A DNA stretch of 64,000 bases from Cristatella mucedo (Eukaryota > Bryozoa > Phylactolaemata > Cristatellidae): the NCBI GenBank assembly GCA_009760855.2, contig WPIO01000031.1:3103001-3167000 (forward strand). Direction: 5' to 3'. Below are positions 1 through 9,165 of the stretch, one piece after another; positions within the stretch are counted from its first letter, which is position 1; each line of letters opens with the position of its first letter. The position numbers and the translations under genes are program-made. The notes below the pieces were generated by a model. That model worked only from the letters and a program-made list of their open reading frames with translations, did not search any database and had not been told where the DNA came from.

Positions 1-1
1 G

Positions 2-38
2 CCGCTAAAGCAGCCGTCGTCGCCGGCTGCTTTAGCGG
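2..38. repeat. Perfect 15-bp-arm hairpin
   Basis: CCGCTAAAGCAGCCG at 2-16 is followed by a 7-nt loop and its exact reverse complement at 24-38. It lies in the partial intron of the sodium channel gene at the window edge, so any flanking partner on the left cannot be seen. Confidence 0.85.
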
Positions 39-1357
39 GGCGCGCGGGGCGCGCGCGATCCTATCGGTGCTGCCGCAGCGAACGCTTGGGCCTTCCGAGC
101 GATTGGGACGATTCTCGGAGGCTGCGCCGCCAACGGAGCTATTCAATCTACGCGTCCTCGGCGGCGAGGTCTGTTGGAATTAGCCTCGCTCTCGCCGCGG
201 CCGCGGCTAGTTTTCAAGCGCATCGACGCGCCTTCGTGCACGACTGTTGGCATACCAAAAATAGCCTGGCTAACTCTAGGGTGACGGAGTCGCGGATTAC
301 CGTTCCGGCAGCGCTCGCTGAATTTGCGCACGAGCTCGGCGGCTGGGCAGCGTCAAAAGCCAATAACCGAAAGGGGTGTGGCAAGCACTGCGAGCGCCGA
401 CAAACGAGTACGGCCCGCGGAAAAGATGGCGATTTCAATGGCCGCCGCGCTCGAGCTCGCTCTCATTGGCCGAATCGAGAAGCTTTAACGGCGAGGCCGG
501 ACCTCGGCTCGGCTGCGAAGTCTCTTCCGAGGGTACAGTTTCTAAGTAAGCGCCTCCTTGAGCGGGCGGGCGGGCGATATCGTGAACGGGTGCGACAGGC
601 TTCGAGAACGACTTGGTTTTCTTGGCTTCGGCCGTGGGGAAAGCGATGCGTCTCGAGCGGAGCGTCGCCTGCAGTCACGCTCCGCTCCCGGCTCGGTGCT
701 TTATCGGCTATCGATATCTAGAACTATCTGTAGAGCCATCTGTATCGGCACCTGAGCCGAAGTCCTTAGACACGAGCGCGTCGCGCCGCGATGGCGCTAG
801 TTCGTGCATTCTCGCTGCCGATGCTACGCTACAGATACTGGCGGCGGAGCTAGCGCCTTGGAGCATGCGTAGCATTCAGCCCCGCCGCACGCAGGGCGTG
901 GAGATGAGAGAAGAGCGCGACAGCAGTCACGTGGACGCCCGCCGCCCCCCCCCTCTCGCCCTCGCAGCAAGCGAGTCCTTGCCCTCAACCTAGAAAGGTG
1001 TCTTCGAGAGCCAGAGAGAGAGTCACGTGTGCACGTGGTCCGGGCCGCAGCCGGCGGTGGCGCTGCACGGCTACCTAGGTCGTACTGCACCGTTCAAAAG
1101 CTGCCGATCGATGTGCAGTGCTGCTTGCGTGAAAACTAGCGAGTCTTATTTACCAATTCAACGTGCGTGGGACAGTGCATGTCATCGTCGCTCCGGCACC
1201 CTCGAGCGCCGAGCACCTGCTGGCTCATGCTCTGCGCGGGATGGCGGCGGAGCGAAGGCAATTTACTGCACAGTACGCCCTGAATCTTTCCTAGCGAGTC
1301 CTCGTCCATTTAACATTGAAAGTCACGCGCGGGGCATTGAAACTGGCGATAGCGGAA
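39..1357. other. GC-rich intronic DNA, no recognisable gene
   Basis: The region is CpG-rich with open frames on both strands that show no family motif. On the minus strand it lies downstream of the last visible sodium channel donor, so it is best read as intron. I searched it for the missing S2 exon and saw none. Confidence 0.5.
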
Positions 1358-1931
1358 CAGAGGCGTAGCCAGGGGTGAGAAGGGGGAAATGGAACAGAGC
1401 TGTAGAACGAAATATGTATATGTGACTGAAAAATGCTTCTTGCCACACGTCACGACTCGGCACTAAATACATCACTGGAACTTATGTCCTTCATTGTCAG
1501 TTCTGGAGAAGATGCATTTCCTAATTTGAGAGTTGCATTGCAAGTTCTTCTCAGCATATCTGTATCAGTTGCAAGTTCTGAACGTTCCTTCAGCAAGCTG
1601 AAGGTAATCCTGTCTTATCAGAGAGCATTAATTGGGCAAGATTGACTCTCCAATTTGGCCTTACCAATAATAGAGAACGAAATACTGAAAAATATTGATT
1701 TTCAAACATTAATAGACCAGTTTGTCACGTTCAATGCAGGAAAAATTCACTTAAGATGAAGCCGTGGTACCTTGAACCAGTATACAGTTAATAAAACTTC
1801 CTGGACTCGATGTGCTTGCTAGCGCGTGTTTTTGCATTTCTTCTCTGGTGAAGCTATTTTGCGGCAGTTTTTAACAAGGGTCCCATGTGTACCTCTGTCC
1901 CTGGGTGCCGAAAGATCTCACTGCGCCCCTG
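1358..1931 (+). mobile_element. Internally deleted hAT transposon with remnant dimerisation domain
   Basis: The element begins CAGAGGCGTAGCCAGGGG and ends with the related inverted CTGCGCCCCTG, a terminal inverted repeat of the kind found on hAT elements encoding ZMYM-like transposases. The flanking 8-mers TAGCGGAA (1350-1357) and TAGCAGAA (1932-1939) match at 7 of 8 bases, as expected for hAT insertion. Inside, the plus strand from about 1433 encodes the C-terminal hATC dimerisation region: FPNLRVALQVLLSISVSVA, then SSERSFSKLKVI, then an in-frame TGA after GQD, then LSNLALPIIENEI. At 574 bp it lacks most of the transposase, so it is non-autonomous. It sits in an intron of the sodium channel gene. 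Confidence 0.82.
1433..1758 (+). pseudogene. hAT transposase C-terminal fragment (hATC domain), interrupted by a stop
   Basis: About 70 residues are open, and the homologous reading continues in the same frame after one TGA at about 1643-1645 through LSNLALPIIENEILKNIDF. The ASSERSFSKLK core is the conserved centre of the hATC dimerisation domain. The catalytic domain and BED zinc finger are absent. This is a dead relic inside the 574-bp hAT element. Confidence 0.8.
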
Positions 1932-2799
1932 TAGCAGAACGTTAAACAGTAGCGCACCGCGGCCATCAGCGAGATGAGGTGCGGCCTGCTACTGTCGCCG
2001 ATACGACTCGCTCGAGCGAGGCCGGAAGCTCGCGATCGCTGAGATCGCCAATGGTGACCTCGGCAGTAGCCACCAATCAGCGCGAGGCGACAGCCGCTGC
2101 ACTAATGCAGCGGCGCTCGCCGTCGAAGCCTTTTGGGTTACGGCCAGCGTCGCGCTGCGAGGCGAGAAACGGAAGCTGCCTTCCGTCGAGCTCGGACGTT
2201 GAATCTCCGGCGGCGGCGGCGACGGCCTGCCGACTTTGTAGGCTAGCGCTTTAGCGTCTCGCAAATCTCCGCTTGCTTTTCGCGAAACCGGTTGGGCGGC
2301 GGCGCGCATGCAGATCGCTCCTAGTTAATCCGAGCGATCCGCGGTGGCGGATGCCAGCAGGGCGTGTGCGCATTTTCCCTCTGCCCTCTAAAGCCGGGAG
2401 GGGCGGGTGCTCTGCGAATGGGGCGGCCTCCTATTCCTAAGACCCGCCTGACTGTCACCCGCAGTGAAAATATGTCCTACTTCCGCTCCGGCCACCGCCG
2501 CCGCCGCTGCAGCCGCCTCGAGGCGCCCAGGCGCCGGGAGCTGGGAGGGTGGAGGCGCAGGCGGCGACGGCACGCTCGCGCGGCGAGCGGCGCGGCGCGG
2601 CGGCCGCTGCCGGCGCGCCGCTTGGCGGCAGTCACTTGGCGGCGGCGGCGGCGGTCGTTTTCGCCGCCGCCGGGTGATCGGTGCGGCTGGGCTGCGGCCG
2701 CGGCCCGTCGTCAGGCCGCTGGCGCGGGCTGCAAGCGTAGGGCCACCGGAAGCGCGCGATCGCCGCGCTCGCTCGCGACGGCCGACTCGCGATACTCAC
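1932..2799. other. GC-rich intronic DNA of the sodium channel gene
   Basis: This lies between the hAT element and the exon 2 donor. It contains GC-rich and (CCG)-like stretches near 2480-2680. No exon or repeat family was recognised. Confidence 0.5.
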
Positions 2800-3002
2800 T
2801 CTCCCCACGCCGGCGCGTTGCTTCCTTGGGCCATGAATATGCAATTGACCAGTATGGTCAGCATGACGATCGAGTTGAAGACGGGATGCACGAGCGCAGC
2901 GATCGCGAACCTCCTGACGGCGTTGAAGGGGCTGAGAGCCCACACGACGTTGGTCGCAGTGAATCGATATATGTACTTGTCGCGGGCGACGACGCAGAAG
3001 AT
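2800..3002 (-). CDS. Nav1: Voltage-gated sodium channel alpha subunit, coding exon 2 (start of repeat I, segment S1)
   Basis: The exon is 203 nt, entered in phase 0 after a TAATAG acceptor (AG at 3004-3003) and left in phase 2 at a strong GTGAGT donor (GT at 2799-2798). It encodes 67 residues plus two bases. The reading contains KYIYRFTATNVVWALSPFN, then AVRRFAIAALVHPVF, then LTILVNCIFMA, which align in order with the conserved RFSAT...LSPFNP-RR-AI-LVHP-F...TILVNCI block of Nav channels. The hydrophobic stretch from ALVHP to CIFMA is transmembrane segment S1 of repeat I. The tail SNAPAWGE corresponds to the S1-S2 loop. The following exon, which should carry S2 with an IYT-E motif, is not found in 1-2799 and presumably lies beyond the left edge. 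NALCN and calcium channels fit less well because of the DPFYTN and RF-AT blocks. Confidence 0.9.
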
Positions 3003-3274
3003 CTATTACGATCGCAGGACACAGCGAGGAGCTAATCTCGCGAAGGCGCGACGCGCTGGCGAAGCCGTTGCGAACCGGCGACCTTTGCCGTCGCCAGTCT
3101 GGCTGAGGACAACGACGGCGCGACGGCGTCGAGGTGGACGCCGTCTGCCGAGGGCGAGGGTGAGGGCTCGACGTCTTCGCGGTCTGGCGGGGGGGGGGGC
3201 TCGCGGCGCGGCGCGCGAGCGCGAGGTCACCGCGCCACGGGTTAGGCCCTAGGGCGGCCGGCTGACGGACGCAC
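3003..3274 (-). other. Intron 1 of the sodium channel gene
   Basis: A 272-nt GT-AG intron joins the two sodium channel exons in phase 0. The donor is GTGCGT and the acceptor TAATAG. It is very GC-rich, and several open frames on both strands here come from composition only. The exons on both sides match the family exactly up to the proposed junctions. Confidence 0.8.
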
Positions 3275-3667
3275 CTCCTTGTTGGTGTAGAACGGGTCGA
3301 TGTCCACCAGCGGCACGCCGGCGAATTGTATGTGAAAATCGGAGGCGAACCTGGGCGACAGCTTCCTGCCCTGCTCCAGTTTCTTGTTGGGCCGCTTGTG
3401 CCGCTCGTCCGGATGCTCGGGCTCGTCGGGCACGATGGCGGCGGCGGCTGCGTCGGCGTCGGCGCCGCCCGTCGGACCGCCATCGGCCGCGAGCCGACGC
3501 TCGCGCTTACGCCGCTTCTCGGCCTCCTTCCGCTGCCTCTCCTCGAGCGCCTCCTCTTTGAGCCGCTGCCGAGCGGCGGCCAAGTGCTCAGGCGTGAGCG
3601 GCCGGAAGTACTGCGACGACGGCGGCGCCGCGCCCTCTCTCCTTCGTCTGTTACCGAGGCACTGCAT
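3275..3667 (-). CDS. Nav1: Voltage-gated sodium channel alpha subunit, coding exon 1 (cytoplasmic N-terminus)
   Basis: This exon encodes the cytoplasmic N-terminal domain of a four-repeat voltage-gated sodium channel, the pore protein of action potentials. It reads 131 residues from ATG at 3667 to a phase-0 donor (AAGGAG then GTGCGT, GT at 3274-3273). Diagnostic blocks are YFRPLTPEHLAAARQRL near residues 20-36, matching the family's FRPFT-E-L start, then a Lys/Arg/Glu-rich charged stretch, then PLVDIDPFYTNKE at the end, the hallmark just before repeat I in SCN and para proteins. Length to this point is close to that of known channels. The start is supported by an in-frame TGA 27 nt upstream, by being the first Met after it, and by a purine at -3. 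The next exon is 272 nt downstream in the correct phase. The family is clear; orthology to a particular vertebrate or insect paralogue is not. Confidence 0.88.
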
Positions 3668-4166
3668 GGCTGTCGCAGCAGCGGCAGCGGCTCATTCTGC
3701 GAACTGCGCGAGAGAACAGAGGAGGCTGGCGGCGGTGGAGACGACGACGCCTGCGAAGCGGAGCGCTGCGCCAGGCGAGCGCGCGCGGGCGGTCGCATCC
3801 TGCTAGCCTGGCGCCGCCACGGCGCCGCAAATGGGTCGAGCCACGCTGGCGCCGGCGGTTCGGCGGCCCGTGCTCGCTCTCGATCGCGGCCGTTTAATTG
3901 CAAGGTCTGCCCGCCGCCGTCGACGCCGCCGCCGACGCCGCACGAGGGCTGGCGGCGGCGGCGGGGAGGTACACGCTGTCGATTGCCAAAAGAGGACGCT
4001 CCAGCGGCTCGCGAGTGCTCAGCTCAAGCTCTCACAGCCGCTCGAGCCTCGCGACGCTGAGGGACGCGAAAAGGAGTGACTGCCGCGCCCCTCCGCATAA
4101 CCGCGCCGGGTACCGCTCGCCAACCTCAGCGCTCCGGCCCCCATGACCCTCAGACGCCTGCTGACT

Positions 4167-4170
<4 letters not shown>
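3668..4170 (-). promoter_or_regulatory. Probable 5' UTR / proximal promoter zone of the sodium channel gene
   Basis: This GC-rich, CpG-rich stretch lies immediately upstream of the sodium channel start codon and ends at a long (CT)n tract, which reads (GA)n on the gene's strand. No TATA box or clear initiator was recognised, and the transcription start was not located. A 5' non-coding exon further upstream is equally possible. The call rests on position and composition only. Confidence 0.35.
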
Positions 4171-4230
<60 letters not shown>

Positions 4231-4335
4231 TCTCTCTCGCTCTCTCTTTATGTCTGCCTATCTCTCTGTCTACCTGCCAGTCTACCGGCGCCTGCCTGTC
4301 TCTGCGTCTCTCTCTCTCTCTCCCTCTCCGTCTCT
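4168..4335. repeat. (CT)n microsatellite and degenerate CT-rich tail
   Basis: A nearly pure CT run from about 4168 to 4250 continues as imperfect CT-rich sequence to about 4335. It is the array closest to the sodium channel start codon, about 0.5 kb upstream. The Ser/Leu and Arg/Glu open frames across it are artefacts. Confidence 0.95.
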
Positions 4336-5810
4336 AGCCTCATTCATGAGGCTAGTCACCGCACGAGGTCACGGCCGTTCGCATGCCGGATGCCCTTCGC
4401 CGCCGAGCCGTAGCCGCCTTCGAGGGGTACCGTCGCCACTAGCCATCGCAACGGCTAGTGCCCTCTACGAGCGCTCTAGTCGGCGAGCCGGCGCCTCAGT
4501 TAGTGCGCGCGCGCGCGCACGGGCGCGCCAACTCCGACTACTCACCGCCGTTGCGGGCCGCCCGTTCCGTGCCGCTGGCGTCGGCGCCGCGCACGCGCTC
4601 AATCGGTCGCCCACACGCGAAGCCGCAGCGGCAGCAGCTCAGCTGGCTAAGTCTCGGCAGTAGCGGCAGCGGCCGGAGCGGCGACGGCGGCGGCGGGGTC
4701 AGTTGTAGGCGTCGGCTGAGCTCTCTAGCTTCCGCCGTACGAGCCGTACAAAGCAGCCCAGCGACAGCGGTGAGCGTGCGCCGCCGCACTCGCCTTCCAT
4801 AGGGCATAGTCGATCGATCAGCACCGCGTCACCCGCCCGCCCGCCTGCTCGACTGCGCATGCGGGCGGGCGGGCGACGCGGAGCTTTCCGGCGGGTCAAC
4901 GCTGACGTGGGCCGCCGCCGCCGCAGCGGCCAGCGCTCCTGCAGCCGCCGCAATGATGGACGGAGCGCCAGTGCGAGCCGCCGCCGCCGCCGCTGCGGCC
5001 ACTGGGCAACGGCGACGGCGGCGGCGGCAGCAGCAGCCTACCGTTCTGCGACTCCTGTGAGCGATCGGGTCGCGGCGGCCGCGGCGGCGGGTCGGTCTAT
5101 AGTCCGACGATCGTTCGGCTGCGGTCGCAACGCCTCGGCGGCCCGCGCGAGGCATTTCGTGGCAATGCCGTCTTCGAAGGCGAGAACGCGCCGGCGCCGC
5201 CTCGGCAGCCGTCTAGAACTGGAGCTATCCAGGTCGGTTAGACCCATTATCGAGCAATGAAGGTGCGCTCGCGGAAAAGAAATTAGGCTACGTCGGCTTC
5301 TGGAACGGCCCTCTCGCACCGACGCCACGGTTTTACGCGCCGCCGCCGCCACCGCCGCCGCCACCGCCGCCGCCACCGCCGCCGCCGCCGCCACCGCCGC
5401 CGCCACCGCCGCCGCCGCCGCCGCCGCAGCAGCAGCCGCCGCCGCAGCAGCAGCCACAGCAGCCGCACACCGGCTCGCCTCTCCGCGCCCGTTTGATTAG
5501 GGGATGGGGGGGGCGCCCGAAAGTGTTGGCGAGCAGAGTGGCCGCTCTCCGGACACCACCCGCTGCGTAACTGCCGACAAATGGACGCTTAGCGCTGAGC
5601 TGCTCCGCGAGGCGTCGCATGCTTAACTCGCTCGCACTGCTCAGGCGCCCGAGCCGTACCGCAGAGGTGGGCGAAACGGCCCGGTGCAGCCCGGCGTCCG
5701 GCGGCGGCAGCGACGCGATGGCGGAGTGGGCGAGGAGGCACGCGACGGCGGCGCGTCCCGCCACCCAACCGCCCGCCCGTCCACCCACCCGCAGGAACAG
5801 CCTGCGATCG
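4336..5810. other. CpG-rich upstream region with GCC/CCG-rich stretches
   Basis: Very GC-rich DNA with a short alternating GC run near 4505-4520, GCC-rich tracts around 4905-5035, and an imperfect (CCG/CCA)n block at 5338-5455. Polyalanine, polyglycine and polyarginine frames on both strands come from these repeats. It probably belongs to the CpG-rich 5' region of the sodium channel gene. No exon was recognised. Confidence 0.6.
5338..5455. repeat. (CCG)n-type trinucleotide array
   Basis: About 118 bp of CCG units interspersed with CCA and CAG units. It reads as polyalanine or polyglycine in different frames with no associated domain. Confidence 0.9.
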
Positions 5811-6591
5811 TCTACGTCATTGCTAAAATTCGGGCTTTTTTAGATAAGGATACCACGTCTAAGTTGGTCCATGCATTCGTGACATCTCGTCTCGACTTCT
5901 GCAACTCACTGCTTACTGGCCTACCAGCATGTGCGATCACGCGATTGCAGCTAGTGCAAAACTCCGCAGCTAGGCTTGTCTGTCGTGAGCGTCGCAGTTG
6001 CCACATTACTCCACTTCTCGCCGACCTGCACTGGCTACCAGTCAAGCAACGGATTGACTTCAAGGTTTTGTCGCTCACTTTTAGGTCCCTTCATTCTATG
6101 GCTCCAGCCTATCTCTCCGACATACTCCCCCATCAGGCCAAGCATCGTACCACCCGCTTTTCAGAATCCAACAGTCTAGAAATAGCTCGTACAAACCTTA
6201 AATCCTTTGGAGACCGTGCATTTAGTTCGTATGCTCCCAAAGCCTGGAACTCCCTCCCGACCTTCGTCAGAACATCCCCTGACCTGACCACATTTAAAAG
6301 GAACTTAAAAACGCACCTATTTAGGACAGCATTTAGTGGGTCCCTGTGATTCGTCCTTGATGTGCTTATGCCTGCTGACACTGTGCATGCTGCCACTAAC
6401 CACATTTGCATGCTGACCCTGTGCATGTCACCCCTAACCATGATATTCATTTTGTTTGTTTATCAAGCATGATTTTACTTATCATTCAATTGCATTTCCC
6501 TTTGCAGCAAATGTAAAGCGCCTAGACAGAGATTAAGTTCTCTGAAGGCGCTTTATCAAGTACATTATTATTATTATTATTATTATTATTA
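5811..6591 (+). mobile_element. L2/CR1-like LINE, 5'-truncated, 3' end complete (copy A)
   Basis: The copy starts abruptly within ORF2 and continues through the stop codon, a 3' UTR of about 240 bp and an (ATT)n tail. An uninterrupted reading from about 5817 to 6349 encodes the region C-terminal to the RT catalytic core: KLVHAFVTSRLDFCNSLL, LQLVQNSAARLV, HITPLLADLHWLPVKQRI, KAWNSLP and LFRTAFSGSL. This block is typical of L2/CR1-clade ORF2 proteins. The 3' end carries the nested hairpin AAAGCGCC...GGCGCTTT (about 6517-6553) before the tail. It lies about 2.1 kb upstream of the sodium channel start codon, in the opposite orientation. It is one of the best-preserved copies of this segment. Confidence 0.9.
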
Positions 6592-6787
6592 CGTCGTGCT
6601 CAGCGATCGAGCTCCCATCCCTTCTAGCCGGAACGCTCACTCGGGAAGTAGCACACCTGTCCGGTAACTTTGACATGCGTCGGCAGCTGAAGCAGCAGCC
6701 GCCCCCGGTGACTATTCCGGCTAGTAAGACGCAGCACTCTTCCAGAGAGTAAGACCAGCTCACGTCGTAGCCGCCGCCCTGGCGGTC

Positions 6788-6804
6788 TCTATCTCTCCCC
6801 CTCT

Positions 6805-6897
<93 letters not shown>

Positions 6898-6939
6898 CCT
6901 CTCTCTCTCTCCTTCTCTCTCTTCCTCTCTCTCTCTCCC

Positions 6940-7031
<92 letters not shown>

Positions 7032-7053
7032 TCTCCCTCTCCCTCTCTCTATC

Positions 7054-7114
<61 letters not shown>
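6788..7114. repeat. Long (CT)n array, about 325 bp
   Basis: A compound CT repeat with short CCT and CTT interruptions. It is a long polypyrimidine/polypurine tract in the CpG-rich region upstream of the sodium channel gene. All Arg/Glu or Ser/Leu frames here are repeat artefacts. Confidence 0.97.
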
Positions 7115-7117
<3 letters not shown>

Positions 7118-7616
7118 GCAGGATACAGCAGGCGACGCGAGCCGCGTGCAGCGAAGCCGCCCGCAACATCGCACAGTCGGTCGCCGGCGCAGAGGAAGCG
7201 CGCTTACGGGGGAGTCCTTGCCGGCGCGCCCGACGCGCACGACGCTCGAACTAGACGCGACGACGACGCGTGTCCCCGCGGTGTCCCGTCGGGTGGCAGA
7301 GGAGGTCCGAGGCAGCTCTCGGGAATGCTAAGTCGCGACAGGCTGGTCGGGTGGGGTGAGACTGCACGTCAACGTCGGATCGCCACCGCCGACTCGCTTC
7401 CGCTTCCGACGCCTCCACCTCCGCCGCTCGTCAGAGACGTCAGCGCGAGGCGCCGCCCGCGCGCGCACTGACGTCGGCCGGAATGCCACTCGCTGAACGG
7501 CGCCGCAGACGAAGACGATCGAGCGAGCGAGCGAGCACGAGAGGCGAGCATTCGATCTGTGCTGGGTTGGATGCGATAGGCGCCTCTAGTGCGCGGCCCG
7601 GTCGCCGACTCCCTAC

Positions 7617-7618
<2 letters not shown>

Positions 7619-7701
<83 letters not shown>
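7619..7701. repeat. (CT)n microsatellite
   Basis: A pure CT run of about 80 bp inside CpG-rich DNA. It is the third of four such arrays upstream of the sodium channel gene. Confidence 0.97.
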
Positions 7702-7702
<1 letters not shown>

Positions 7703-7794
7703 ACCCACGCCGACGGAGGCAGCGGTGCCGGCGGCAGCGGAAAGCGCCTACGTGCGCTCAGTGCGTCCGCAAGAGCAGCGGCTGAGGGCTTTGA

Positions 7795-7826
<32 letters not shown>

Positions 7827-8541
7827 AGGCAGCTGAGGCAGCTGAGGGCCACGGTTCGACAAAGTCTTCACTTACCGGCAACATGCTCGGAAATCCGTAC
7901 GAACGAGGTCGAACCGGTCGCTAAGACGCCTTGGAGGCAAAAGGTGGTCGGCTATCGCCGAGCTAAGCCTAGTCAATCTCGGCGACTGCTGCCGCCGCCG
8001 TCACCGTCGCCGCAGTGAATGCGGCCGCCGAAGCTTCTGCGGACCGCCGTCCGAGAGCCGGCGCGTTTTCCCTCGTGCGCGAGATCGCTCGAGCAGCAGC
8101 CGCCGCAGCCGCAGCCGCCGCCGTCGCAAATTCAATACCTGATTAACTTAGGACGCTCGCTCGCTCGCTCACCGCGCCGCCGCCGCGGCGGCCGCAGCCG
8201 TCAGGCCGGCCCCGGTCACGCGCTCAGCCGGTGCCGCGCGGGCCGCTCGGCGAGCCGTGCATATTTTTTTCATCGCTTCACGGGCGCGCCCACTCCGCCG
8301 TCTGCGGCTGAGCACGCTGCGGTGCGTACAAAGAGCCGATATGCCGTACGAGGTCTCCAGAGAGCGAGAGCCTCGAGAGAGCGCGAGAGGAAGAGAGAAC
8401 AGAGCCGCGCAAGCGCGACCGCGTGCGGAGCTCGGCGAGATGAAAGCCATAAGCTGCAGGACGGGAAAATCAATAACCCGTGAAGCATAGCGATCGTATC
8501 TCCGAAAGGAGGATTACCTACCCCAGCCGCTCGCCCGCCGA

Positions 8542-8545
<4 letters not shown>

Positions 8546-8625
<80 letters not shown>

Positions 8626-8875
8626 CTCTATTTTTCTCTGTCTCCCTTTTTTTCTGTCTCTCTCCGTCTCCCTCTCTCCATCTCGCTGTCTTTCTCTGTC
8701 TCTCTCTGCCTGTCTTTCTTTCTATCTCTCTGTCTTTATTTCTGTCTCTCTCTTTCTGCTTCTCTCTATCTCTCTGTCTCTCTTTCTCTCACTCTGTCTC
8801 ACTCTGTCTCTCTCTCTCTACCCTTCCCTGTCTACCTCTGTCTCTTTCTGTCTGTCTCCGTCACTCTCTGCAACT
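8546..8875. repeat. (CT)n microsatellite with long degenerate CT-rich tail
   Basis: A pure CT run at about 8546-8621 decays into imperfect TCTGTCTC-type sequence to about 8875. The one-sided decay suggests an old array with a younger expanded left end. Confidence 0.93.
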
Positions 8876-9100
8876 CCTTTCGCGTCCCGCAGCTTCCGCT
8901 TCAACTGGACGGCCAAAAGCTGCGGGTCAACAGCGATCGCCGGCGTAGAGGAACCCCGGATGCTGCGGTCGCCACCGCCGCAACCACCGCCGTCACCACC
9001 GCCGGTTGTGCTCCGCCCCTGGCGTGGCAATTCTGCGGGCTCAGCTAGTGACTTGGGCGCGCGCGAGAGCGGAAACCGTAGTGTGATCGTCGCACTCGCT

Positions 9101-9102
9101 TT

Positions 9103-9149
<47 letters not shown>

Positions 9150-9165
9150 CGCCGCCGCCGCCGCC
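9101..9165. repeat. (CCG)n trinucleotide array
   Basis: About 20 CCG units with one TCG interruption. It gives polyproline on one strand and polyarginine or polyglycine on the other. No domain context. Confidence 0.95.

Noticed and set aside
1-2799. Further sodium channel exons to the left of exon 2
   Set aside because: No S2-S3 motif of repeat I was seen on the minus strand before the window edge.
2632-3903. 423-residue open frame on the minus strand over the sodium channel exons
   Set aside because: Arg/Ala/Pro/Ser-rich with no domain. It overlaps the true exons in another frame and results from GC-rich composition.
6789-7169. Arg/Glu-rich open frames in the CT arrays
   Set aside because: Pure translation of (GA)n; the same pattern occurs at every CT or GA array in the window.
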